Positions 43,880 to 51,438 of a DNA stretch of 64,000 nt are shown here, piece after piece. Source of the stretch: Oscillospiraceae bacterium (lineage in GTDB: Bacteria > Bacillota > Clostridia > Oscillospirales > Oscillospiraceae); NCBI GenBank assembly GCA_015067835.1, contig SVLS01000001.1, forward strand, positions 1 to 64,000, given 5' to 3'. The translations under genes and the position numbers were made by a program. Position 1 is the first letter of the stretch; the number at the start of each line of letters is the position of its first letter. The notes under the pieces were generated by a model. The model saw only the letters and a list, made by a program, of their open reading frames with translations, made no database searches and was not told where the DNA came from.

Positions 43880-45088
43880 TTATTCCCCCATTTCCACGCC
43901 GCCCTGGGGACGGATGGACAAAATATGGCAGGCGCCTTCTCCCAATGCTCCGTCAATTCCCGCGCGGAAAGAATCCAGCATTTCAAAGGGAACAAAGGCT
44001 TGCACCGTTCCGGCGAAGCCACCGCCATGAACACGGTAAGCACCCTTGCCCTGTAAGTAATGTCGGCACAGACCCAGCGCCACTGCCATATCCTGATGAC
44101 GGATATAGCCGGCCGGGATAACATTCTGTAAGTACATATAAGAGGATTCGCCGCTTTCCTTGATGAGTTGCAGGAAAGTGTCAAAATCGCCGCTTCGCAG
44201 CGCATTGACCTGCTGCGTTACCCGCTCATTCTCTTCATATTCGTGGATGCCCCGCATCACGGCCCGGTCGCCACATTTCTCCCGCAGAGCGGGGATCGCA
44301 TCGTAAAAATCCTTTTCCGGCACCTGGGTCAGCACTTCCTTGCCGAAATAGTCACACAGCGATTTAAACTCCTGAGTAACAGCGGCATATTCGTCCGTCA
44401 AATCTGCATGGTCCGCGCCGCTGTCGATGATGCACAGCGCGTGGTTGCAGGCTGCAAAATCAAAGTCAACCTTCTGGATGTCCGGCTTGCCTTTTTCCGC
44501 AAAATCAATGGTCACCATACCACCAACAGCGGAAGCCGTCTGATCCATCAGCCCACAAGGCTTGCCGAAGAATACATTTTCGGCATACTGACCAATCATA
44601 GCAATTTCCGGCTGGCTGACCTTTCCGTCAAAGAACAGATGGTTGATGATGGTTCCCATCAGCACCTCAAAGGCCGCAGAGGAACTCAAGCCCGAGCCAG
44701 GAAGCACCGTAGACTGCACATAGGCGTCAAAGCCCTGCACCGGGCAGCCCAGCTCTACAAACCGTGCCGCCACGCCACGAATCAAGGCTGCTGTGCTGTT
44801 CACCTCAGCTGCAACCGGTGTCAGCATTTCTAAATCCACCTGACACAGGGGATAGCCCTTGGACAGAACCCGAATAACATTGGTGCCGTTGCACTTTACT
44901 GCCGCCTGCGTGTCCAGATTCACCGCACCGGCCAGCACCCGACCACGCTGATGGTCCGTGTGATTGCCGCCGATTTCCGTCCGTCCGGGTGCAGAAAAAT
45001 ATCGCTGTGGTGTGCCGCCAAAGGCGGCTGCAAATCCGGCGTCCAGCTGCTGCTTCTGCGCCGGTGTCATTTTCAAAGTCAAATCCAT
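43880..45088 (-). CDS. galK: Galactokinase
   Basis: The 402-residue GHMP kinase phosphorylates alpha-D-galactose at C1. The sugar-binding signature is SAPGRTEIGGNHTDHQRG, the ATP loop is VLPGSGLSSSAAFEV, and motif 3 is RVHGGGFAGTVQAF. The ATG at 45088 follows AAGGAGGG; the tracked ORF extends 30 codons upstream past a TATAAT box, which cannot be translated. First gene of galK-galT. Confidence 0.95.
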   Translation of the reverse strand: MDLTLKMTPAQKQQLDAGFAAAFGGTPQRYFSAPGRTEIGGNHTDHQRGRVLAGAVNLDTQAAVKCNGTNVIRVLSKGYPLCQVDLEMLTPVAAEVNSTAALIRGVAARFVELGCPVQGFDAYVQSTVLPGSGLSSSAAFEVLMGTIINHLFFDGKVSQPEIAMIGQYAENVFFGKPCGLMDQTASAVGGMVTIDFAEKGKPDIQKVDFDFAACNHALCIIDSGADHADLTDEYAAVTQEFKSLCDYFGKEVLTQVPEKDFYDAIPALREKCGDRAVMRGIHEYEENERVTQQVNALRSGDFDTFLQLIKESGESSYMYLQNVIPAGYIRHQDMAVALGLCRHYLQGKGAYRVHGGGFAGTVQAFVPFEMLDSFRAGIDGALGEGACHILSIRPQGGVEMGE

Positions 45089-45158
45089 TGTGGATAACCC
45101 TCCTTGTGTCCTATCTTTTCTTATTATACACATTTTTTGCGAAAAAGGGAATATGCAT

Positions 45159-45947
45159 TTATCGCTGTTTGCAGGCATATTCGTAAGCTTTTTTATAATT
45201 TTCCATTGCCCGATAGCATTGTTCCAGTCTGGGATAGCATTCCCGGGGTCGCAAAGACTCTATTTGGGAGTAATACATTGTCGCCTTTTCATAGTCGCCC
45301 TGCCAAAACGCTACCTCTCCACGCAAAAACTGCCACAGCTCATCCTCCTGATTTTCGCAGGCCTCCAAAAAGGTCAGACACCGCTGCAGCTTGCCCGTTT
45401 TCCATGCCTGCTCCGCCCGTACCAGATTGGGAAAATCATCTGCCGGCAAAGCAACCGGTTCCCGGGAAGCTCTGGCAAGTAAAAGCATCCGCCGCTGCTC
45501 CAGCTCCGGAATACGATAGCAGTCCGGCAAGGCTTCCGCTTCCTTCAACAGCTGGCAGGCGTGGGCAGACCGGCTGCTCTCAATGGCGTTCTTTGCCTTT
45601 TCAAGGAGCAAAAGCTGCTTGAGCAAGTAATACTCCCCATCCAAAAGTGCATCCGGCCCACAATAATGCTCCAAAGCATCCTCCAGCGCTGCAAAATTCC
45701 TTTTCCCATAGGCTTCCCGTGCTTGTGAAATGGCTTCCCCATTGGCAGAAGCCGCTGCTTCTCCCAAAAAGTATCCAATGGGTCGCCCCAGTTTTCCTGC
45801 CAAATAGGTCAGCGTCTCCATAGACGGTCGCGCTGAGCCGTTTTCAATTTGAGATAGCATATTGCGTGTAATGGCATTTTCACACAGCTGGCGTTGAGAC
45901 AGCCCCGCTTCCAGCCTTGCCTGCCGCAATTTTTGCCCCAGTTCCAT
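45159..45947 (-). CDS. XRE-family regulator with TPR-like C-terminal domain
   Basis: The 262-residue protein has an N-terminal Cro/CI helix-turn-helix (LRQARLEAGLSQRQLCENAITRNMLSQIENG) and a C-terminal helical-repeat region with TPR-like units (AREAYGKRNFAALEDALEHY, GEVAFWQGDYEKATMYYSQIES). The architecture resembles peptide-sensing or starvation regulators of Gram-positives, but no cognate peptide gene is seen. It lies upstream of galK on the same strand with its own spacing; regulation of gal is possible but unproven. Confidence 0.85.
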   Translation of the reverse strand: MELGQKLRQARLEAGLSQRQLCENAITRNMLSQIENGSARPSMETLTYLAGKLGRPIGYFLGEAAASANGEAISQAREAYGKRNFAALEDALEHYCGPDALLDGEYYLLKQLLLLEKAKNAIESSRSAHACQLLKEAEALPDCYRIPELEQRRMLLLARASREPVALPADDFPNLVRAEQAWKTGKLQRCLTFLEACENQEDELWQFLRGEVAFWQGDYEKATMYYSQIESLRPRECYPRLEQCYRAMENYKKAYEYACKQR

Positions 45948-46088
45948 AAACTCACTCCCGGGTAATTATAATTTACCCCTATTCTAGCACATTTTTATAA
46001 ATATTTCTACTGTTGCAAAAATTTCATTTGCCTTTTTTGCCTTTTTGGTTTAACATAGAAGAAATATTACTTTGAAAGGAGGCATAGT

Positions 46089-47051
46089 ATGCTTCTTGAT
46101 CGTCACAAGCTGCGAGAAGAGGCCCACAGAAGCTTATCCAATGCGCCACACGCCCGGCGTGTTGTGTTAATTCATACCGGCGCAATCCTGTTGTTTTCTC
46201 TGCTGCTGATGCTGGCGGATTACTTGCTGGACAGGCAAATCAGCACCACCGGCGGCTTGCGCGGTATGGATAACCGCGCCATTCTGTGTACAATCCAAAT
46301 GATGCTCCGGCTGATTCAGTTGATTCTGCTCCCCTTCTGGCAAATCGGCTATATCTACTATGCCTTGCAGGTTGCCAAAGGTGACTCCACCGGAGCAGGC
46401 GACTTGATGGAGGGCTTCCGCCGGTTCGCGCCCGTATTGCGGTTAAAGCTGTTATTGACGGCAATTTCCCTTGCAGCAATGCTAATCAGTGCCTATGCCA
46501 GCTGCTTCGTATTCCTGATGTCTCCCCTGGCAAAGCCACTGCTGGAATTTTTGGAGGCTGTTCCCGGTGATACCATAGATGAAGCCGTGATTATGGAGGC
46601 TTTAAAAACTGTCCCAACCCAGAATTTTGTCCCCGCCATTGCATTCTTTGTGATGAGCCTGCTGGCCGGTCTGCTTTTCCTGTTTTATCGCTACCGTATG
46701 GCCGAGATGTGGCTGATGAACCGCCCGGAGGGTGGTGCGTGGGCAGCATTGCGCAACAGCGGCAAGGGAATGAAGGGCAATTTCAAGGCGATATTGAAAA
46801 TCGACCTGAGCTTCTGGTGGTTCTACCTTTTAGAGGTTCTGGTAACAGTCATTGGCTACGGCGATGTGATTCTGGGCGCTTTTGGTATGGAGCTGAGCAC
46901 AGACGCCTTCACCACCTATTTCCTGTTCTTTATGCTCTACCTGCTTTTGCAGCTGGCGCTGTACTGGTGGAAACGCAACGAAGTCGCGGTTACTTATGCC
47001 CACGCCTACTGTGCGCTGTTCCCTCAAGAGGACACCAAATCTCAACAATAA
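46089..47051 (+). CDS. DUF975-like polytopic membrane protein
   Basis: The 320-residue protein has about six membrane helices; the N-terminal LLDRHKLREEAHRSLSN and the cytoplasmic MEGFRRF and LRNSGKGMKGNFKAILKIDLSF match my memory of the DUF975 family. AAAGGAGG precedes the ATG. It is divergent from the XRE-TPR regulator. Function unknown. Confidence 0.6.
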   Translation: MLLDRHKLREEAHRSLSNAPHARRVVLIHTGAILLFSLLLMLADYLLDRQISTTGGLRGMDNRAILCTIQMMLRLIQLILLPFWQIGYIYYALQVAKGDSTGAGDLMEGFRRFAPVLRLKLLLTAISLAAMLISAYASCFVFLMSPLAKPLLEFLEAVPGDTIDEAVIMEALKTVPTQNFVPAIAFFVMSLLAGLLFLFYRYRMAEMWLMNRPEGGAWAALRNSGKGMKGNFKAILKIDLSFWWFYLLEVLVTVIGYGDVILGAFGMELSTDAFTTYFLFFMLYLLLQLALYWWKRNEVAVTYAHAYCALFPQEDTKSQQ

Positions 47052-47082
47052 AAAATCCGGTGCAGAAGCACCGGATTTTTTG
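47050..47082. terminator. Bidirectional terminator
   Basis: AAAAATCCGGTGC and GCACCGGATTTTT form a 13-pair stem with a four-base loop between convergent genes. Confidence 0.9.
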
Positions 47083-47084
47083 AT

Positions 47085-47858
47085 TTATCCTTCAACAACA
47101 GGTGTGACGGAAGTAATGTGAGGATTCACGCCGTCATACCAATACAGGAAGCCTTCCAAATCAATCTTGTCGCCAACCTTCAGCGCCTCGACTGCCTTGT
47201 AAACTTCGGTATCAGCACCGGTCAGATAGGATTCTACGCAGAAGTTGTAAATCTTATCACCGATGGAAACATTGAAGTACAGGTCGGAGCCGGCTTCACC
47301 GGAACCATCCCAGTTGTACAGGAATGCATACTCAGTGGTATCATCCTTCTTGGTGGAGGGAGCAACGGTTGCACCCTTGAAAGCAGCCTTGATGCCGGCC
47401 TTCTTTACCAGGTCCTCGGAAGCCATCAGGCTGGTTACATCCTCGGGATCAGCAATGAAGGTATCCGCACCCTCAATAAAAGTGAAGGTAGCGCCCTCTG
47501 CCAGCTCGGGCATACCCTTATAGAAGGTCTTATAGCCGGTCATACGAATCTTGGTGCCGGGGATCAGCTTCGCAGCATCCTCCTCGGAGCAAACGACCTT
47601 ATAGCCAAAGTAAGCGCCGTCCTTGTCCTGGGCATAAATGACAATGGAGTTATCCCACCAGCCTTGGGTGGCCTGAACATAACCTTCCACTACTACCTTG
47701 GCTTCGTCTGCAGCAGCGGCGTATTCTGCATAGGTCATAACCTGCTCAGCAGGCTCACTGGGTTTGGTGCTGGGTTCAGTGGGTTTTTGGGTGTCAGCGC
47801 AGGCAGCGATGCCCAGCATCATTACCATTACCAACAACAGAGCAATTACTTTTTTCAT
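47085..47858 (-). CDS. Lipoprotein with repeated OB-fold-like domains
   Basis: The 257-residue protein has a signal peptide ending in lipobox GIAAC (Cys20), then a Thr/Pro/Glu linker and two related beta-rich modules. The pattern 'KVVVEGYVQATQGWW...' to 'GTKIRMTGYKTFYKG' recurs near the C terminus as 'VGDKIDLEGFLYWYDG', typical of OB-fold domains of extracellular clostridial proteins. Function unknown; a ligand-binding surface protein is likely. The high share of GCAGAA-type codons and strong ribosome-binding site suggest good expression. Confidence 0.7.
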   Translation of the reverse strand: MKKVIALLLVMVMMLGIAACADTQKPTEPSTKPSEPAEQVMTYAEYAAAADEAKVVVEGYVQATQGWWDNSIVIYAQDKDGAYFGYKVVCSEEDAAKLIPGTKIRMTGYKTFYKGMPELAEGATFTFIEGADTFIADPEDVTSLMASEDLVKKAGIKAAFKGATVAPSTKKDDTTEYAFLYNWDGSGEAGSDLYFNVSIGDKIYNFCVESYLTGADTEVYKAVEALKVGDKIDLEGFLYWYDGVNPHITSVTPVVEG

Positions 47859-47939
47859 TTCAAAGACTCCTTTTCATAGTGTTGCAATATGCGCAATGTC
47901 ATTATACTACAAATATTTTAGAAATCAATCGGTATGAAA

Positions 47940-49514
47940 TTATTTTTTTCTTTTTTCTTTCATTTTTTGATAGAAAAAGCCAACGCCCAAGCAAATCCAG
48001 GCTCCGCCCAACGCTCCAAGCAAGCAAATTGCCGTTGTAGGCATCGGTCTGAGGTCTGTACGCTCCACCTGGTCCAGACGATACAAGGAGGAAACCTGGC
48101 TGTACAGCTCCTCAAAATAGGCTTCATCAACGGTCTCCTTTCGGCGCACCGACCGGGTGACGGACTCAATCATCTGCCCGGCGGCATCCCGTAAGGAAGC
48201 CGAACCGTTAAACACCGGTGTGATAAAGGTGTTGTGGATATTGTCCTGCAAAATTTTCGCAGCCTCCAGCTTTACCCAATAATGAAGGTCATTGTCTTCA
48301 CCGCTGCGGTTTACATAATCCAGATATTCTGCGCTGTTCTGTGCCTTGGTGGTAACAGGCAAATAGCCTTCTGTTTGGCTGTACCCAATTTGCACCTTGT
48401 TGGTCAGCAGGAACTGCGCAAACAGCCAGGAGGCCAGCACCTCCTGCCGGTCATCCTGATTGAAAATGCAAATCGAAGGGCCTTGGGAAATCATCTGGGG
48501 CTTTTCCGGATCAAACTGAGGAACCGGTAGAACCTCCATTTCAAAATCCACCACCTTATCCGGGCTGATGTCCAGCAGCGGTGCATTCGGGCCCATCCAG
48601 GTTGCGCCCGCAGTGGAATCCACAGCAAAAATGCATTGGCCCGCGTTCAGCAAGTCCGCCGGGTAACTAGCGATTTTGAAGGTGCAGAAGGAGCCCTTCT
48701 GTACATGGTCTGCCACCTCGTAGAGGAGAGACTTGGTGGTGTCGTTAAAGATTTCAATCGCTCCGCCTGATGTAGAATATCCGGCATCCAGCTGCCTCAG
48801 CATCTGGATCATCATATTGTCCGTGGATTTATACACAAAGGGCAGCATAATATCTTGCCCATTAACCGCAAAAGTCCCGTCGGCATTTTTCTTCATTGCC
48901 GCGTCGGACACTTCCCACACAAAATCCCACGTTAGGACTTCCGGTAAAGTGTAGCCCAGCTTTTCCACATAGGTCTTGTTAATATAGCAAGCTTCCGTGG
49001 AGCGCATATAAGGAACCGCGTACTGAACGCCTCCGATTTTTCCTTCCTCTAAAAATTGAGGGACAATTTCCTCCTGCGTCGGTCCGTCAAATCGAAGCTG
49101 GCTGCCGCCAAAGCCATACTTTTCATCTGCAGCCAGGTCATCCAGCGGGACAACACAGTTATTGCCGGTCATATAGGTGGCAATATGGTCCGGATAGGTG
49201 ATGCAGACATTGGGGGGCGTATTGGCGCCGATATTCTTCAATACATCGTCATAAAGCCGTCCGTAATCCGTATACAGCCGCAGATTTACCATCACATTGG
49301 GGTAAAGCGCCTGAAAATCGGCAATCGCCTGACGATACACCTGAACCTGAGACAGATTGGTGTCATTTTTCGCCCAAAAGGTGATTTCATAGCTTCGGGA
49401 CAGGTCAAATTCCTCCGGAACTTCAAAGGCCTCCCGTTTCACCGTTCCGTGACAGCCGGAAAAGACGGTCAGCACCAGCGTCAACACAAGTACAAGTGCC
49501 GTTGCTTTTTTCAT
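47940..49514 (-). CDS. Sugar-binding lipoprotein with extra C-terminal membrane anchor
   Basis: The 524-residue family 1 extracellular solute-binding protein has lipobox VFSGC (Cys21), ITFWAKNDTNLSQVQVYRQAIADFQALYPNV, a TYPDHIATY hinge and a late DYVNRSGEDND segment. Unusually, it ends with a hydrophobic helix (TTAICLLGALGGAWICLGVGFFY) followed by QKMKEKRKK, a classic stop-transfer. It would thus be held at both ends. It is encoded last in an operon with two permeases, and its start overlaps the upstream permease stop. Confidence 0.88.
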   Translation of the reverse strand: MKKATALVLVLTLVLTVFSGCHGTVKREAFEVPEEFDLSRSYEITFWAKNDTNLSQVQVYRQAIADFQALYPNVMVNLRLYTDYGRLYDDVLKNIGANTPPNVCITYPDHIATYMTGNNCVVPLDDLAADEKYGFGGSQLRFDGPTQEEIVPQFLEEGKIGGVQYAVPYMRSTEACYINKTYVEKLGYTLPEVLTWDFVWEVSDAAMKKNADGTFAVNGQDIMLPFVYKSTDNMMIQMLRQLDAGYSTSGGAIEIFNDTTKSLLYEVADHVQKGSFCTFKIASYPADLLNAGQCIFAVDSTAGATWMGPNAPLLDISPDKVVDFEMEVLPVPQFDPEKPQMISQGPSICIFNQDDRQEVLASWLFAQFLLTNKVQIGYSQTEGYLPVTTKAQNSAEYLDYVNRSGEDNDLHYWVKLEAAKILQDNIHNTFITPVFNGSASLRDAAGQMIESVTRSVRRKETVDEAYFEELYSQVSSLYRLDQVERTDLRPMPTTAICLLGALGGAWICLGVGFFYQKMKEKRKK

Positions 49515-50383
49515 CCCTTTGTCCCTCCCCGTGCCACGCCGGCCATAATCTTCCGCCGGAATACAATAAACAGTACAATTAAGGGCAGAGAAACCACCAC
49601 GACTGCCGCCATCATCGCCGGGATATTCTCCCGACCGAAGCCGCTTTCCCGAATAGCCTGAATACCCTGCGACACCAGATAATATTCCGGGTCATCGGTA
49701 ATGAGCCGCGGCCAAACGAAGGAATTCCAGCATTCAATCACCTTCAGCACCGTAATGGTCACCAGCGTGGGCTGACAAATGGGCACCATCACTCGCAGCA
49801 GGTATTTCAAATCCGAGGTGCCATCCACCTTTGCCGCCCAGTACAGCTCATCCGGCACTTGGGCAAAATTCTCCTTCAGCAGATAGATGTAGAAAACCGA
49901 GGTCACGGAAGGCATAATCAGCCCTGTAAAGGTATCCCGCAAATCCAGATTGGTAACTGTCAGGAAATTGGTGATGATAACCAGCTCATTGGGAATCATC
50001 ATCATTGCCAGATAGATGGTAAAGGCCAGATTCCGCCCACGGAAAGTCATACGAGAAAAGCCGTATGCCGCCAAAACCGTAACAATCAGCATAATGGCCG
50101 TTGTCAGCACCGTAAAAATCACGGTATTGGCCAGATATTTTGCCAAGGGCACCGCTGTAAAGGCAAGGCGGTAGTTCTCCCAAGTAGGCGTCGTGGTGAA
50201 AAACTGAGGTGTAAATTCGCTGCTGTACTGGCCGTAGCTTTTGATGGAGGTCAGAATCATCCAGTAAAAAGGAAACAGCACAATCAGCGCCCAAATGCTC
50301 AAAAAGGTGTAGGTAATGCCCTTGGTGATGCGCTTGCGCGTCAGCGCCCGCTGTTCAATTCTCTTATAATCCAGTTGTTCCAT
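49511..50383 (-). CDS. Carbohydrate ABC transporter permease, MalG type
   Basis: The 290-residue inner-membrane permease has six helices and the ATPase-contact EAA loop near EELYWAAKVDGTSDLKYLLRVMVPICQPTL, with LFPFYWMILTSIK at the N terminus as in MalG/UgpE proteins. It overlaps the binding-protein gene by four bases and follows the other permease by nine. Confidence 0.92.
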   Translation of the reverse strand: MEQLDYKRIEQRALTRKRITKGITYTFLSIWALIVLFPFYWMILTSIKSYGQYSSEFTPQFFTTTPTWENYRLAFTAVPLAKYLANTVIFTVLTTAIMLIVTVLAAYGFSRMTFRGRNLAFTIYLAMMMIPNELVIITNFLTVTNLDLRDTFTGLIMPSVTSVFYIYLLKENFAQVPDELYWAAKVDGTSDLKYLLRVMVPICQPTLVTITVLKVIECWNSFVWPRLITDDPEYYLVSQGIQAIRESGFGRENIPAMMAAVVVVSLPLIVLFIVFRRKIMAGVARGGTKG

Positions 50384-50392
50384 GGCACATCC

Positions 50393-51286
50393 TCATACAT
50401 AGTGAACGTGTTTCCGACTGACAACCAGGTTGATACAGGTAATGGTCAGCACGATTGCGAACAAAATAATGGCTGCCGCCGAGGCAAAGGAAGGATATCC
50501 GCCGCTGGCACCATAGAGCATATCGTAGACATAGCCCACAATGGTATTCATTCCCGCCACATTCAAATCCGTCCCAAACAGGGCAACCGAATCGCTGTAG
50601 GCCTTGAAAGCACCGATAAAGCCGGTAATCACCAGATAAAACACAGACGGAGAAATCATCGGCAGCGTAATTTTCGTAAACATACGCAAGCCCCGGGTGC
50701 CATCCACTCTGGCGGCGTGGTAGTAGCTGTCGTTAACGGAAGCCAGCGCACCGGTGAGCACCAGCACCTTGAAGGGCATGACTACCCAGATGGTATACAA
50801 GCTCAGCACCAGCATCTTTGCCCAATACGGACCGGTGATAAAGTCCACCGATTCGCCGCCGAACATGGTAATCAGCATATTGATCAGGCCGTCCGTATAG
50901 GTGGTCTTCTCAAACAGAATCATAAACACCAGACCCACCGCCAGGGTATTGGTGACATAGGGCAGGAAGTAAATCGTCTGATACAGCTCCCGCAGCTTTT
51001 TGATGGAGCTCAGGCCCAGAGAAATCAACAGCGCAAGGCCGGTGGAAATCGGCACGGTAATAATCACCAGCAGGAATGTATTTTTTACCGCCTGCAGGAA
51101 ATAGGGATCTTGAAGCACATAGGCATAATTATACCAGCCTACGCCGGTATAGCTTTGGGAAACAGAGTTGAAGTTTTCTTCAAAGGAATAAATAAAGACA
51201 TCAATCAGGGGATAAACCATAAAAACGCCCAAGAACAGCATCGAAGGCAGTAAGTACAGCCAGCCCTTTCGGTTTTGTTTTTCCAT
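50393..51286 (-). CDS. Carbohydrate ABC transporter permease, MalF type
   Basis: The 297-residue partner permease has GWLYLLPSMLFLGVFMVYPLIDVFIYSF at the N terminus and the EAA-type loop DSYYHAARVDGTRGLRMFTKITLPMISP. Two starts are possible (51301 or 51286); I prefer the ATG at 51286, preceded by GGGGAAAG, where the family's N terminus begins. First gene of the operon. No ATPase gene accompanies it, so a shared MsmK/MalK-type ATPase encoded elsewhere is expected. Confidence 0.92.
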   Translation of the reverse strand: MEKQNRKGWLYLLPSMLFLGVFMVYPLIDVFIYSFEENFNSVSQSYTGVGWYNYAYVLQDPYFLQAVKNTFLLVIITVPISTGLALLISLGLSSIKKLRELYQTIYFLPYVTNTLAVGLVFMILFEKTTYTDGLINMLITMFGGESVDFITGPYWAKMLVLSLYTIWVVMPFKVLVLTGALASVNDSYYHAARVDGTRGLRMFTKITLPMISPSVFYLVITGFIGAFKAYSDSVALFGTDLNVAGMNTIVGYVYDMLYGASGGYPSFASAAAIILFAIVLTITCINLVVSRKHVHYV

Positions 51287-51324
51287 AACAGCTTTCCCCA
51301 TTTCAAATGGTTTCTTTTTCCTAT

Positions 51325-51353
51325 ATTATATGCGCTTTTCAGCCTATTTGCAA
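51325..51353 (-). promoter_or_regulatory. Promoter of the sugar ABC importer
   Basis: On the minus strand TTGCAA (51348-51353), 17 bases and TATAAT (51325-51330), about 35 bases upstream of the first permease. Confidence 0.65.
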
Positions 51354-51364
51354 GGCATTTCCCA

Positions 51365-51400
51365 AAAAATGCCGTTCTGCCCAATAACAGGCAGAACGGC
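51365..51400 (-). terminator. Terminator of the MacB-like transporter gene
   Basis: GCCGTTCTGCC and GGCAGAACGGC form an 11-pair stem followed on the minus strand by ATTTTTT. Confidence 0.85.
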
Positions 51401-51438
51401 AGAAAGTGATTGGTATAAATTGTCGTCTTATGGCTGGA

